DNA of 22,405 bases, taken from Bacteroidia bacterium (GTDB lineage: Bacteria > Bacteroidota > Bacteroidia > JAESSM01 > NORP286). Position 1 is the first letter of the stretch, and the number at the start of each line of letters is the position of its first letter. Location: the NCBI GenBank assembly GCA_016764115.1, contig JAESSM010000105.1, forward strand, positions 1-22,405. Direction: 5' to 3'. This document shows, piece by piece, positions 1 to 6,261 of this stretch. A model generated the notes under the pieces. It did not search any database. It was not told the DNA's origin and saw only the letters and a list, made by a program, of their open reading frames with translations. The translations under genes were made by a program, and so were the position numbers.

Positions 1-102
1 CTTAGCTAAAAACTCTCAAAACTAAAAAAATAAAACCAACCTTCTAGGTTGCAAATTTTGCAAAGGTCTCGATCCTTCATTCTTCAGGATGACAAAAAAT
101 TG

Positions 103-177
103 CGTCATTGCGAACAAAGTGAAGCAATCTCCTGAGGTTAATCAAAGCCGGAGATCGCTTCGTTCCTCGCTATGACG
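103..177. repeat. Imperfect palindromic interspersed repeat
   Basis: The left arm (103-132, starting CGTCATTGCGA) pairs with the right arm (150-177, ending CTATGACG) with a few mismatches and a small bulge; the innermost stem is TCTCC/GGAGA. The 17 bp loop is 133-149. Elements of this look (CGTCATTGCGA...GAAGCAATC) are familiar as short dispersed repeats in Bacteroidota intergenic DNA, but I cannot count copies here. The transcript would fold into a long hairpin on either strand. Confidence 0.6.
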
Positions 178-231
178 GTTGTAAAGGGTTTTGGCATCTC
201 ACTTTGCAAGTTCATTCTAATAATTTATTAA

Positions 232-393
232 AAATAGTACACTGATTTTGACCTTATTTCACCCCCTAACCCCCTAAAGGGGGAACAACGTAAGTCCCCT
301 TTAGGGGATTTAGGGGTATAAGGCAAGACTCAAGGGAACCTGTAAAAGATATGCGTACACGGTAGGCAGGTCATAAAAATCAGTGTACTATTT
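232..393. repeat. 162 bp element with 18 bp perfect terminal inverted repeats
   Basis: The left end (232-249) and the reverse complement of the right end (376-393) are identical over 18 bases, AAATAGTACACTGATTTT. The interior has no ORF and holds another inverted repeat at 261-317. No clear target-site duplication is visible. The same tip sequence recurs downstream of radA at 2017-2040. This layout resembles a non-autonomous MITE or a dispersed palindromic unit; no matching transposase is present in the window. Confidence 0.6.
261..317. repeat. C-run/G-run inverted repeat inside the 232-393 element
   Basis: The left part, ACCCCCTAACCCCCTAAAGG and onwards (261-286), pairs imperfectly with the complement of CCCCTTTAGGGGATTTAGGGG (296-316). 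Each half is also nearly self-palindromic around CCCTAAAGGG. In this AT-rich window the runs of four to five C or G stand out. Similar CCCCCTAAAGGGGG units are dispersed in many Bacteroidota genomes. I see no coding role. Confidence 0.55.
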
Positions 394-407
394 CAACACA
401 ACCCCTA

Positions 408-467
408 AGCGCAAGTCTTTTAAACTTGTGCTTTAAAGCACTGGCACAAGTGAAAAACACTTGCGCT
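408..467. repeat. Nested palindrome (cruciform-like)
   Basis: The outer arms AGCGCAAGT (408-416) and ACTTGCGCT (459-467) are perfect complements. Inside, ACTTGTGC (424-431) pairs with GCACAAGT (444-451), and GTGCTTTAAAGCAC (428-441) is a perfect 14 bp palindrome that competes with that pairing. ACTTGTGC resembles the outer ACTTGCGC, so the unit could be a decayed repeat of one motif. It lies about 160 bp upstream of radA. Confidence 0.55.
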
Positions 468-578
468 ATAAATGTTTTTGACTTTTGAGGCAGCTTCCTT
501 ATAGACAAATTTTCAATTTTCAATAAGCAATGCTCAATGTTCAATGAAAGTGTTGTTATTAGTGCATTTATAATTGTA

Positions 579-626
579 ATTCGTATTATTAGTACGCATT
601 CGTATATTCGCATTATGTATTAGTAT
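579..626. repeat. ATTCGTAT/ATTAGTAT octamer repeats before radA
   Basis: Octamers ATTCGTAT (579), ATTAGTAC (588), ATTCGTAT (598), ATTCGCAT (606) and ATTAGTAT (619) are strung together with spacers of 0 to 5 bases and end one base before the radA start codon. The units at 598 and 606 are directly adjacent. The same octamer family forms a tidier array at 18750-18797 beside the manC start. Whether it acts in transcription or is only low-complexity sequence cannot be told from one genome. Confidence 0.5.
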
Positions 627-627
627 T

Positions 628-2010
628 ATGGCAAAAGTAAAAACTGCTTTTTACTGTCAAAGTTGTGGAGCAAGGGCTTCAAAATGGGTTGGGCAATGTC
701 CTTCATGTACTGAATGGAACACTTTAGTTGAAGAAGTAATTCAAAAGGATTCCACCTCAACTAAAACTTGGGAATCTTCAACAAACGGGCATTCAAGAAC
801 TGCCAAACCAACCTCAATTTCCAAGATACGTTTTAGCGATAATTCTCGAGTAATAACCAAAGACAAAGAACTTAATCGGGTATTAGGTGGTGGAATTGTA
901 CCCGGTTCTGTTGTTTTATTTGGCGGTGAACCCGGCATTGGCAAATCTACTTTAATGATCCAACTTTCCATATTGCTGAATAATCAGTTGAAAATCCTCT
1001 ACGTAACAGGTGAAGAAAGTGAACAGCAAATAAAAATGCGTGCGGAAAGAATTGGGGCTAATGGGGCAGAGAATTGTTATATCCTTACAGAAACAAATAC
1101 ACAAAATATCTTTCAACAGATAAAAGAATTAGAACCGCAATTGGTCATCATTGATTCCATCCAAACTTTACACACGACTTATATCGAGTCAGCAGCTGGT
1201 AGTATTTCACAAGTCAGACAATGTACCGCAGAACTGACCAAATATGCAAAAGACACAAACACTCCGGTTTTCCTTATCGGACACATCAATAAAGAGGGTA
1301 ATATTGCCGGACCAAAAGTTTTGGAGCACATTGTAGATACTGTACTACAATTTGAAGGAGATCAACATAACAATTATAGAATTTTAAGAACTACAAAAAA
1401 TCGCTATGGTTCAACATCAGAATTAGGAATTTATGAAATGAGCGATAAAGGATTGAGAGAAGTAACCAATCCTTCAGAAATTTTGATCAATCAAAGAGAT
1501 GTTGATTTTAGCGGAATTGCGATTGCTGCAACCATGGAAGGTATGAGGCCGATGCTGATTGAAGTTCAGGCGCTTGTCAGCAATGCAGCTTATGGAACCC
1601 CACAAAGGTCATCAACTGGCTTTGATTTAAGAAGATTAAGCATGCTCCTGGCAGTCCTTGAGAAAAAATGTGGTTTCAAATTAGCCTCTCAGGATGTATT
1701 CTTAAACATTGCCGGCGGAATAAAAGTAATTGATCCATCAATTGATCTGGCTGTAGTTTGTGCCATTCTTGCTTCTTATGAAGATCTCATCATCCCGACT
1801 AATGCCTGTTTTGCCGGAGAAGTTGGCCTCACCGGAGAAATTCGTGCAGTTAATAGGGTAGAACAAAGGATATCCGAAGCAGAGAAACTTGGGTTTGAAC
1901 AAGTTTTCATCTCTAAATACCACAAAAAGGGCATTGACCAAAAAAGATTTAAGATCGAATTAAAGTTTGTGGGGAAAGTGGATGAGGTTTTTTCTTTGCT
2001 ATTTGGATAG
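628..2010 (+). CDS. radA: DNA repair protein RadA (Sms)
   Basis: RadA is a RecA-related ATPase that promotes branch migration in homologous recombination and repair. The 460-residue length is normal for the family. The N-terminal four-cysteine zinc finger is intact (C10, C13, C24, C27). The ATPase core shows Walker A GEPGIGKST (100-108), Walker B LVIIDS (172-177) and the RadA-specific KNRYG motif (257-261; KNRFG in many homologues). The C-terminal third is the Lon-protease-like domain expected in RadA, ending near LFG. The ATG at 628 gives the canonical MAKVKT start. The gene stands alone between two repeat-rich gaps and converges with the E1 gene. Identification is secure. Confidence 0.97.
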   Translation: MAKVKTAFYCQSCGARASKWVGQCPSCTEWNTLVEEVIQKDSTSTKTWESSTNGHSRTAKPTSISKIRFSDNSRVITKDKELNRVLGGGIVPGSVVLFGGEPGIGKSTLMIQLSILLNNQLKILYVTGEESEQQIKMRAERIGANGAENCYILTETNTQNIFQQIKELEPQLVIIDSIQTLHTTYIESAAGSISQVRQCTAELTKYAKDTNTPVFLIGHINKEGNIAGPKVLEHIVDTVLQFEGDQHNNYRILRTTKNRYGSTSELGIYEMSDKGLREVTNPSEILINQRDVDFSGIAIAATMEGMRPMLIEVQALVSNAAYGTPQRSSTGFDLRRLSMLLAVLEKKCGFKLASQDVFLNIAGGIKVIDPSIDLAVVCAILASYEDLIIPTNACFAGEVGLTGEIRAVNRVEQRISEAEKLGFEQVFISKYHKKGIDQKRFKIELKFVGKVDEVFSLLFG

Positions 2011-2016
2011 TATTTT

Positions 2017-2111
2017 AATAGTACACTGATTTATTATGATGATTATGATAAACACTGATTAGCCAAATCTTAACAAATCATAACAATCATAATAAATCAG
2101 CGTACCATTTT
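2017..2111. repeat. 95 bp palindrome between convergent radA and E1 genes
   Basis: The left arm 2017-2040 (AATAGTACACTGATTTATTATGAT region) matches the reverse complement of 2086-2111 over 24 bases with two mismatches. Smaller ATGAT/ATCAT pairs fill the interior. The tip TAGTACACTGATTT is shared with the ends of the element at 232-393. It starts six bases after the radA stop and ends about 28 bases from the E1 stop, so it may also act as a bidirectional terminator, although there is no strong T-tract. Confidence 0.6.
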
Positions 2112-2139
2112 CATACAGTTGATATTTTTGAATTCTGAA

Positions 2140-4119
2140 TTAATAAGCCAATAACTCTTCGAGTTGCTTTCCAAATCTTCCCTTAGGCAAAAAGTTCTCT
2201 TCAAGTGGGGCACTAAAAGGAACGGGAGTATCAAGACTGGCAGACCTCACAATTGGCCCATCCAACAATTCAAAGTGGTTTTCAGTGATATAAGCTGAAA
2301 TTTCAGCACCAATACCTCCTACTAGAGTATCCTCATGGAGAATTACCAATTTGCCCGTCTTTTCAAGTGATTTTACTACAGTTTCCTTATCCCAAGGCAT
2401 GAGAGTTCTAAGATCAATAAGATCGGCAGATAGATCGGAGTGATTTTCCAAATAATCCTTGGCCCAATGAACTCCAAAACCATAGGTAACAATGGTTATT
2501 TGTTCACCTTCAGATATAACTTTTGCTTTCCCAATTTCTGTGGTATAATAATCATCGGGAATTTCATCTGATACACTTCGATAAAGCGCTTTGTGTTCAA
2601 AATACATAACAGGATTTGGATCTTCAATGGAAGCGATCAACAATCCCTTTGCATCCTCTGGAGTTGCAGGGTAAACAATTTTTAATCCGGGAGTGTGAAA
2701 AAACCACGCCTCATCTGATTGAGAATGAAACGGCCCGGCTCCTACTCCTGCACCTGTTGGCATTCTAATAACTACATCAGCATTTTGACCCCATCGATAA
2801 TATATCTTAGCCAGATTATTAATTATCTGATTAAATCCACAAGTTACAAAGTCCGCAAATTGCATTTCAACAATTGCTTTATAGTCCATAATTGAAAGCC
2901 CGAGACTGGCCCCAATTATAGCAGATTCACAAATTGGAGTATTTCTAATTCTTTCCACACCAAACTCATCTACAAACCCTTCTGTTATTTTAAAAACTCC
3001 CCCGTACTCAGCGACATCCTGACCCATCAATACGGAATTAGGATATTTCTGCATGGCCATTTTCAAACCATCCGAAACTGCCTCAACAAACCTCTTTTTT
3101 GATCTCTTATTAGATTTTGGTTCAATAACTTCCTGGGTATGTGGGAAAAATAAATCAGCTACTTCACTTTCGGTATCCGCAGAAACAGTTTCTTCTGCAT
3201 AAGCTTTTTCTAAACTTTCATTAATTTCAGTTTTGATCTCTTCTTTAAATGAATCAATATCATTATCAGTTATAATAGCTTCTTTTAGCAAGAATTTCTC
3301 ATAATTAGCAACTGGGGCCTTTTTTTCCCATTTATCGAAGAGTTCATGAGGAACATATTTCGTACCTGAAGCTTCCTCATGACCACGCATTCTGAATGTC
3401 ATACATTCCAACAATATCGGTTGAGGTTTCTTTCTGATCTTTTCTGCTAACGAGTTAACAGTGTTGTATACTTCCAGGATATTATTACCATCAATTTTAA
3501 CAGCTTCCATTCCATATCCTATACCCTTGTCTATTATTTGTTTACACCGAAACTGTTCATTTGTTGGAGTGGATAATCCATAGCCATTGTTCTCAACAAT
3601 AAATATTACCGGCAGATCCCAAACTGCCGCCACATTAAGTGCTTCATGAAAATCACCTTCACTGGTTCCACCTTCCCCACTATAAACTACAGTAACTTTT
3701 TTCTCTGATGATAATTTATGTGCCAGTGCAATCCCATCTGCTATTGCGAGCTGAGGCCCTAAGTGTGATATCATTCCAACTATATGATGCTCATTTGAAC
3801 CAAAATGAAAAGAGCGTTCCCTACCTTTAGAGAAGCCGCTCATCTTACCTTGAAACTGGGTAAATAATCTAAATAATGGAACTTCTCTTGCAGTAAATAC
3901 ACCTAAGTTTCTATGCATAGGTAAAATGTATTCATCCTCGTGCAATGCCATTGTTGAACCAACAGCAATTGCCTCTTGTCCAATACCAGAAAACCATTTA
4001 GAGATCCTTCCCTGACGGAGAAGAATAAGCATTTTTTCCTCTATCAATCTGGGTTTTATTATTGCTTTGTAGAGTTTAAGCAATAATTCATCTGTGTAGT
4101 CTTTTCTATCAAACTTCAT
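2140..4119 (-). CDS. Fused 2-oxoacid dehydrogenase E1, alpha and beta subunits
   Basis: This is the thiamine-diphosphate-dependent E1 of a pyruvate or branched-chain 2-oxoacid dehydrogenase complex, which decarboxylates a 2-oxoacid and hands the acyl group to lipoyl-E2. Residues 1-300 are E1-alpha, with the ThDP/Mg motif starting GEGGTSEGD (148-156) and ending ENNGYG (176-181). An acidic linker (about 300-338) leads to E1-beta (about 340-659), with VLMGQDVAEYGG (363-374) and a C-terminal transketolase-like domain. The 659-residue one-chain form is common in Bacteroidota. The usual GDG is GEG here, a conservative change at a metal ligand. The substrate, pyruvate or branched-chain, is not decided by sequence alone. 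No E2 or E3 gene is nearby; lipA, which makes the E2 cofactor, lies 1.2 kb away on the other strand. Confidence 0.92.
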   Translation of the reverse strand: MKFDRKDYTDELLLKLYKAIIKPRLIEEKMLILLRQGRISKWFSGIGQEAIAVGSTMALHEDEYILPMHRNLGVFTAREVPLFRLFTQFQGKMSGFSKGRERSFHFGSNEHHIVGMISHLGPQLAIADGIALAHKLSSEKKVTVVYSGEGGTSEGDFHEALNVAAVWDLPVIFIVENNGYGLSTPTNEQFRCKQIIDKGIGYGMEAVKIDGNNILEVYNTVNSLAEKIRKKPQPILLECMTFRMRGHEEASGTKYVPHELFDKWEKKAPVANYEKFLLKEAIITDNDIDSFKEEIKTEINESLEKAYAEETVSADTESEVADLFFPHTQEVIEPKSNKRSKKRFVEAVSDGLKMAMQKYPNSVLMGQDVAEYGGVFKITEGFVDEFGVERIRNTPICESAIIGASLGLSIMDYKAIVEMQFADFVTCGFNQIINNLAKIYYRWGQNADVVIRMPTGAGVGAGPFHSQSDEAWFFHTPGLKIVYPATPEDAKGLLIASIEDPNPVMYFEHKALYRSVSDEIPDDYYTTEIGKAKVISEGEQITIVTYGFGVHWAKDYLENHSDLSADLIDLRTLMPWDKETVVKSLEKTGKLVILHEDTLVGGIGAEISAYITENHFELLDGPIVRSASLDTPVPFSAPLEENFLPKGRFGKQLEELLAY

Positions 4120-4125
4120 CTACTA

Positions 4126-4130
4126 CCTCC
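4126..4130 (-). promoter_or_regulatory. Strong Shine-Dalgarno before the E1 gene
   Basis: GGAGG on the minus strand sits six bases before the ATG at 4119. It decides this start. It is notable because genes of this phylum usually have weak or no Shine-Dalgarno; the other starts in this window lack one of this strength. Confidence 0.6.
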
Positions 4131-4143
4131 AAAAATGAGCACG

Positions 4144-4151
4144 CAAAGATA
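4144..4151 (-). promoter_or_regulatory. Candidate -7 box for the E1 gene
   Basis: TATCTTTG on the minus strand fits the Bacteroidota consensus TAnnTTTG and would start transcription about 15-20 bases before the ATG, leaving room for the GGAGG. A TTG lies upstream (4167-4165) but only 13 bases away, shorter than the usual spacing, so the -33 element is unconvincing. Confidence 0.45.
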
Positions 4152-4218
4152 TTTAAAATTGTTCCAAAATGCTCCATATATTTTTCTTTTTACTGTATAG
4201 AATAGCTAATTTAGCAAA

Positions 4219-4362
4219 ATGAACGCTCAAGAATTAATCGTGTTATTACTGTTCTTCGCTGCATCTTTTTATATGATGAGAAAATCTTCACGAGCATTAC
4301 GAAGAAAGGATGAACATAATAATTGTAATTGTGACAAAAAGGACAAATCACATCAAAATTAG
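4219..4362 (+). CDS. Small one-TM protein with Cys tail, FeoB-associated-like
   Basis: This 47-residue frame starts MNAQELIVLL. Residues 5-20 form one hydrophobic helix, followed by a basic stretch (21-30, RKSSRALRRK) and a polar tail with a CNC pair (C36, C38) and lysines. The layout of a short N-terminal helix, a basic stop-transfer stretch and a small Cys motif resembles the FeoB-associated Cys-rich membrane proteins that sit beside ferrous-iron transporters in Bacteroidota. No feoA or feoB is present here, so the assignment is by shape only. It is divergent from the E1 gene (99 bp gap) and 178 bp before the next gene. It could alternatively be another orphan membrane microprotein. Confidence 0.5.
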   Translation: MNAQELIVLLLFFAASFYMMRKSSRALRRKDEHNNCNCDKKDKSHQN

Positions 4363-4540
4363 CTATCTGTTCATTACCAAATTCTAATTAGTTCGCACCA
4401 TATACTTAATTACCTATAATCTATGCTAAATATGTATGGATTTTCGTTAATATTTCAACTACCTTAGTTAAATGTAACATAGCCGACCTATCATATGTTT
4501 AGAGTTTGGCTAAGTCTCAGAAAAGCAGTATTTTTATAGG
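4363..4540. other. Intergenic gap before the predicted beta-barrel gene
   Basis: These 178 bases are AT-rich and hold no ORF, clear hairpin terminator or canonical promoter. TATGTTTA (about 4494-4501) is one base off the TAnnTTTG consensus and is the nearest thing to a -7 box. Confidence 0.4.
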
Positions 4541-5305
4541 ATGTATCGGCTCTTATATATCGCGATTTGTTTACTTTGGATTCCGGCTGTTTCAACTGCC
4601 CAAAACGTTGAAATTCCGGAAAGAAAATTCGGTGATCCTTTCATTATTCTAAAAAATGAAGCAACGGTTGGAATTCTTGTACATTCCGGAGGTTTTGGTA
4701 TAAATGTAAGAAGAGGAAAACACAAAACAGGATTCAAAAAAAGAATACTTGATTTTGAGTTTGTTGAAACCAAGCATTCAAAAGAATTTAAAAGAGTAAG
4801 CACTTACGTAGATAACGGTAAAACCTACGTTTATGGCAAATTGAACTCCGCGTTCATGTTAAGGACAGGCATCGGAAATCGTAAAATAATTTTCTCTAAA
4901 GCAGAAAGAGGAGGAGTTGAAGTTAACTACGTGTTCTTTATTGGTTCTTCCTTAGGGATTATCAAGCCTGTTTATCTTGATGTGATCTATCCATCAGATA
5001 ACCCATTTTATAAACCAATACGAACGGAAAAGTACGACCCAAATAATAAAAGACATATACCTGACAATATTTACGGGAGATCAGGATTTGTGAAAGGTAT
5101 AGATGAATTGGGTTTTATTCCCGGAATGTACTCCAAATTCGGATTTAATTTCGATTGGTGTGGTTACGATGAAGGAATAAAATCATTAGAATTCGGAGTC
5201 TCAGTAGATGTATTTACCAAAGAAATTCCAATCATGGCCATTACCGATAACAAGCAATTTTTCCTCAGCTTTTATGTAAGTATAATATACGGTAAAAAGT
5301 GGTAA
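4541..5305 (+). CDS. Predicted outer-membrane beta-barrel protein, family unknown
   Basis: The 254-residue product begins with a clear type I signal peptide (1-20, hydrophobic from LLYIAICLLW), with a likely cut after STA and Gln at +1. The mature part is rich in short alternating-polarity segments with many Gly and aromatic residues, and ends in a strand FFLSFYVSIIYGKKW with a terminal Trp. This is the usual look of a small outer-membrane beta-barrel, but I recognise no named family. The ATG at 4541 gives the signal peptide directly; a weak AGG precedes it. It lies 56 bp before lipA on the same strand and may share its transcript. Gln at +1 fits the Bacteroidetes Q-rule for signal peptidase I substrates, relevant to the QC-like gene at 18874-19893. 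Confidence 0.7.
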   Translation: MYRLLYIAICLLWIPAVSTAQNVEIPERKFGDPFIILKNEATVGILVHSGGFGINVRRGKHKTGFKKRILDFEFVETKHSKEFKRVSTYVDNGKTYVYGKLNSAFMLRTGIGNRKIIFSKAERGGVEVNYVFFIGSSLGIIKPVYLDVIYPSDNPFYKPIRTEKYDPNNKRHIPDNIYGRSGFVKGIDELGFIPGMYSKFGFNFDWCGYDEGIKSLEFGVSVDVFTKEIPIMAITDNKQFFLSFYVSIIYGKKW

Positions 5306-5361
5306 AATAATAATATAGATTAACTCAGAAATTGTAATTTTACACCGTTTTTTTTTGATCA

Positions 5362-6243
5362 ATGATCGAAGTATCTGAAAATACAAAACCATCCTACAAA
5401 AAACCAGACTGGCTCAGGGTAAAATTGCCAACGGGAGAGAACTATAAAAGAGTTCGCAATCTTGTTGACAAACATACACTGCATACCATTTGTGAAAGCG
5501 GTAACTGTCCTAATATGGGTGAATGTTGGGGAAGAGGAACAGCTACATTTATGATTCTTGGTAACATTTGCACCAGGTCATGTAGTTTTTGTGCTGTTGC
5601 GACCGGAAAACCTATAGGAGTTGACCAAACAGAACCTGAAAGAGTTGCAGATTCAGTAAAGAAAATGGGAGTAAAACATTGTGTCATTACTTCTGTAGAC
5701 AGAGATGATCTGAAAGATGGAGGTTCTACTATATGGGCAAAGACTGTAAATGCGATAAGAAAAACATCTCCCGGAACAACTTTAGAAACCTTAATTCCTG
5801 ATTTTCAAGCAAATTGGGAAAACCTAAACAGAGTTTTAGATACAAAACCTGAAGTTGTTTCACACAATGTTGAAACTGTAAAGAGACTAACCAAAGGAGT
5901 AAGGATTCAAGCCAAGTACGAAAGAAGTTTAGAGGTAATAAAAAGAATTGATGAGTTTGATTTGGTTGCCAAATCCGGGATTATGTTAGGGCTTGGTGAA
6001 AATCAAGATGATATTTATGAAGCTATGGATGATCTACTAGCAGCAGGATGCGATGTCTTAACATTAGGTCAGTATTTACAACCTACCCGGAAACATCACG
6101 AAGTAATTGAATTCATTCATCCTGACACATTTGCTCATTATAAGGAAATTGGCCTTGTAAAAGGTTTTAAATATGTAGAAAGCGGCCCACTGGTACGGTC
6201 CTCTTATCATGCAGAAAGACATGTAATAAAAAAACACGCATAA
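5362..6243 (+). CDS. lipA: Lipoyl synthase LipA
   Basis: LipA is a radical-SAM enzyme that inserts two sulfurs into octanoyl chains on E2 and GcvH proteins, completing the lipoyl cofactor. Both iron-sulfur sites are intact: the auxiliary cluster cysteines C44, C49 and C55 ([12 protein letters not shown]) and the radical-SAM triad C70, C74, C77 (CTRSCSFC). The C-terminal RSSY motif (VRSSYHAE), whose Ser binds the auxiliary cluster, is present near residues 278-285. At 293 residues it is of normal length. The product would serve the E2 partner of the E1 encoded at 2140-4119. It is followed after 18 bp by the first propeller gene, so read-through into surface-protein genes is likely. Confidence 0.97.
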   Translation: MIEVSENTKPSYKKPDWLRVKLPTGENYKRVRNLVDKHTLHTICESGNCPNMGECWGRGTATFMILGNICTRSCSFCAVATGKPIGVDQTEPERVADSVKKMGVKHCVITSVDRDDLKDGGSTIWAKTVNAIRKTSPGTTLETLIPDFQANWENLNRVLDTKPEVVSHNVETVKRLTKGVRIQAKYERSLEVIKRIDEFDLVAKSGIMLGLGENQDDIYEAMDDLLAAGCDVLTLGQYLQPTRKHHEVIEFIHPDTFAHYKEIGLVKGFKYVESGPLVRSSYHAERHVIKKHA

Positions 6244-6261
6244 ATTATATTTAAATTAGAA

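Larger units (their letters stand above)
1..627. other. Gene-free repeat-rich region upstream of radA
   Basis: No credible gene lies here; the longest open frame (minus strand, about 380-613) is low-complexity and runs through palindromes. In order the region holds a 6 bp hairpin (37-51, CAACCT/AGGTTG), a long imperfect palindrome (103-177), an element with 18 bp perfect terminal inverted repeats (232-393) enclosing a C-run/G-run inverted repeat (261-317), a nested palindrome (408-467), a TTCAAT/CAATG-rich simple stretch (about 505-547) and ATTCG octamers (579-626) running up to the radA start. I found no convincing TAnnTTTG -7 box in front of radA. Confidence 0.7.

Noticed and set aside
37..51. 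Hairpin as terminator of a gene left of the window
   Set aside because: The stem is only six base pairs and no T-tract follows.
380..613. Minus-strand open frame of 77 codons upstream of radA
   Set aside because: It runs through palindromic and simple-sequence repeats, has odd composition and no recognizable domain or start signal.
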